This document shows, piece by piece, positions 31,128 through 32,108 of a stretch of 32,108 bases of DNA (position 1 is the stretch's first letter; every line of letters starts with the position of its first letter). The stretch comes from Candidatus Saccharimonadota bacterium (GTDB lineage Bacteria; Patescibacteriota; Saccharimonadia; Saccharimonadales; Saccharimonadaceae): NCBI GenBank assembly GCA_030530605.1, contig JAUMUO010000006.1, forward strand, positions 1 through 32,108, in the 5' to 3' direction. The notes beneath the pieces are model-generated. The model saw nothing but the letters and a program-made list of their open reading frames with translations. It was not told the DNA's origin and searched no databases. The translations under genes and the position numbers were made by a program.

Positions 31128-32108
31128 ATGAAAGATTTTATAGTTACTATCCTTTCCAGCGTAGATGTCGGAAGTCTTTCTGGATGTTTAGCGGTAGTAA
31201 GCTCTTTGTATATTCCTGTCGCTATCTTAATCTACCAAGAATTCAAAGAAAAACGATCATTTAATGAGTTTAATTGGGATAAAACGGTCTTACTTCAGAG
31301 AGTAATAAAAGGGTGGCAAATACTTGGCGCTGTAATATTATCCTCGGTTTCCACCATATTCTGGAAATATGATAACTACTGGGTAAAACTAATCTTATTA
31401 TTTATCTTTGTTACCGGTATCGTTGTATTGGTATTAAACTTAGTACACTTATTTAAATGGTTTATGTCAGACAAAATTGGTCGCGGCAACCAAAAAAATT
31501 ATAGGCAAAAGCAAAAGCTAAGATTTTTGGAAGAACTTGACGCGAATAATTCTTTGGATGTTTGGAGCGATTTATTTAGCTCAATCGAACCAGAAAACGC
31601 TTTTTTGAAGGACTATTTAAAAATATTTTTTAAGAAGTTCTCAGAAGCCGAAGAAGATCAATATTGGCAATATGAGCTATGTCTAACGCAAAATATGGAA
31701 AGACTCTATTATCAAGGACCAGATTTCCAAAATGAGGTTATCGATTTCGCTTTTGACGCTTACACAAGTAGTAGTAATAAAAAAGACGACAAGATATATC
31801 TTAAACGAACAATAACAAGAAAACTCCTCCGACTATTAGCCAAGAGCGACAATCGCTATTGTTTTTCTATTTCAAGGTCCTTCGATAAAAAATTGGAAAA
31901 CATTGATTCTAATGATGTGGTCTTAAATGCAGTTAGAGATTTTTCTTTCGACGCATTAAATGAAATTGTCAGCGTTTACAATAGTATTCCGGAGCGAAAC
32001 AGTCACTATGGTTTTGAGATTTTCCCAATCGATAAGTGGAACATCTCGGCACTTCTAACTTCAAAAAATAAGAAATCAAATGCAAAGGCGATAGGGCTCT
32101 TTATTTCT
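31128..32108 (+). CDS. Membrane protein with large helical cytosolic domain, unknown function (runs off window)
   Basis: ATG at 31128 with GGAG about 6 nt upstream opens a frame that stays open to the window end (327 codons). The N-terminus has about three hydrophobic segments (around 15-35, 63-80 and 86-107: LAVVSSLYIPVAILI, WQILGAVILSSVSTIF, LILLFIFVTGIVVLVLNLV). A long charged region follows (KIGRGNQKNYRQKQKLRFLE onward) with no motif I recognise. The gene is more AT-rich than the housekeeping genes before it, and lies beside small unknown genes and decayed sequence, which suggests an accessory gene. No function is proposed. Confidence 0.75.
   Translation, partial: MKDFIVTILSSVDVGSLSGCLAVVSSLYIPVAILIYQEFKEKRSFNEFNWDKTVLLQRVIKGWQILGAVILSSVSTIFWKYDNYWVKLILLFIFVTGIVVLVLNLVHLFKWFMSDKIGRGNQKNYRQKQKLRFLEELDANNSLDVWSDLFSSIEPENAFLKDYLKIFFKKFSEAEEDQYWQYELCLTQNMERLYYQGPDFQNEVIDFAFDAYTSSSNKKDDKIYLKRTITRKLLRLLAKSDNRYCFSISRSFDKKLENIDSNDVVLNAVRDFSFDALNEIVSVYNSIPERNSHYGFEIFPIDKWNISALLTSKNKKSNAKAIGLFIS

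Noticed and set aside
1-32108. Recoded UGA (genetic code 25, as in Gracilibacteria/SR1)
   Set aside because: TGA ends queA, tsaE and the 26-residue ORF at expected protein ends, and the clear genes have no internal TGA.
1-32108. CRISPR arrays, insertion sequences, prophage
   Set aside because: No regularly spaced repeats, transposase, integrase or phage genes were seen; the only long repeat is the 357-bp surface-gene repeat.

Overview
The window looks like a chromosomal segment of a Candidate Phyla Radiation (Patescibacteria) bacterium, most probably Candidatus Saccharibacteria (TM7). The grounds are a Gram-positive-like core set (RNase Y, FemAB-type aminoacyltransferase, CaxP-like P-type ATPase, sortase-like surface anchors) in a compact genome; few biosynthetic genes; a pared-down TsaB; an RNase HII-YraN fusion; and frequent leaderless-looking starts. 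UGA is a normal stop (queA, tsaE, the 26-residue ORF), which argues against the Gracilibacteria/SR1 code. The phylum call is inference; no rRNA is present.

Layout. 1-1242 (-): start of a Pro/Ala-rich protein, then ychF. 1325-4006 (+): small membrane protein, then iscS-iscU-polysaccharide deacetylase behind a consensus promoter carrying two NrdR-box-like sites 32 bp apart. 4003-6968 (-): rplS, an RNase HII-YraN fusion, and folC with its own promoter. 7103-7609 (+): tspO, sharing a bidirectional terminator with ftsH (-, 7652-9604). 9878-10554 (+): secreted thermonuclease-like protein and tRNA-Pro(GGG). 10629-11060 (-): membrane protein. 11175-12056 (+): an isolated purC with a terminator-like leader hairpin. 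12104-15816 (-): tRNA-Pro(CGG), GT-C glycosyltransferase, queA and tgt as one apparent unit. 15884-20863 (-): uracil permease, P-type ATPase and a membrane-anchored Cthe_2159-like protein, each with its own promoter. 20901-25448 (-): RNase Y, tRNA-Pro(TGG), small membrane protein, femX-like gene, an anchored unknown, and tsaB. 25445-26101 (-): tRNA-Arg(CCG), a 26-residue microprotein and tsaE. From 26.1 kb the sequence is accessory: a frameshifted TfoX-like remnant, a guanine-deaminase-like gene, two cell-wall-anchored surface proteins sharing a 357-bp perfect repeat, and an AT-rich stretch with small and unknown genes.

Two signals stand out. First, three of the four tRNA genes are followed, starting exactly at their encoded CCA, by a 68-69 bp two-hairpin element whose stems vary compensatorily between copies. 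Second, many promoters are extended -10 boxes (TGN-TATAAT), and in four protein genes the hexamer lies exactly 6 nt before the ATG with no Shine-Dalgarno sequence, which predicts leaderless mRNAs.

Working together: YchF, L19, queA/tgt, TsaE/TsaB, four tRNAs and RNase Y serve translation and RNA turnover. The uracil permease, secreted nuclease and guanine deaminase fit nucleobase salvage by a dependent organism. FemX, the deacetylase, the GT-C enzyme and the anchored proteins build the cell surface.
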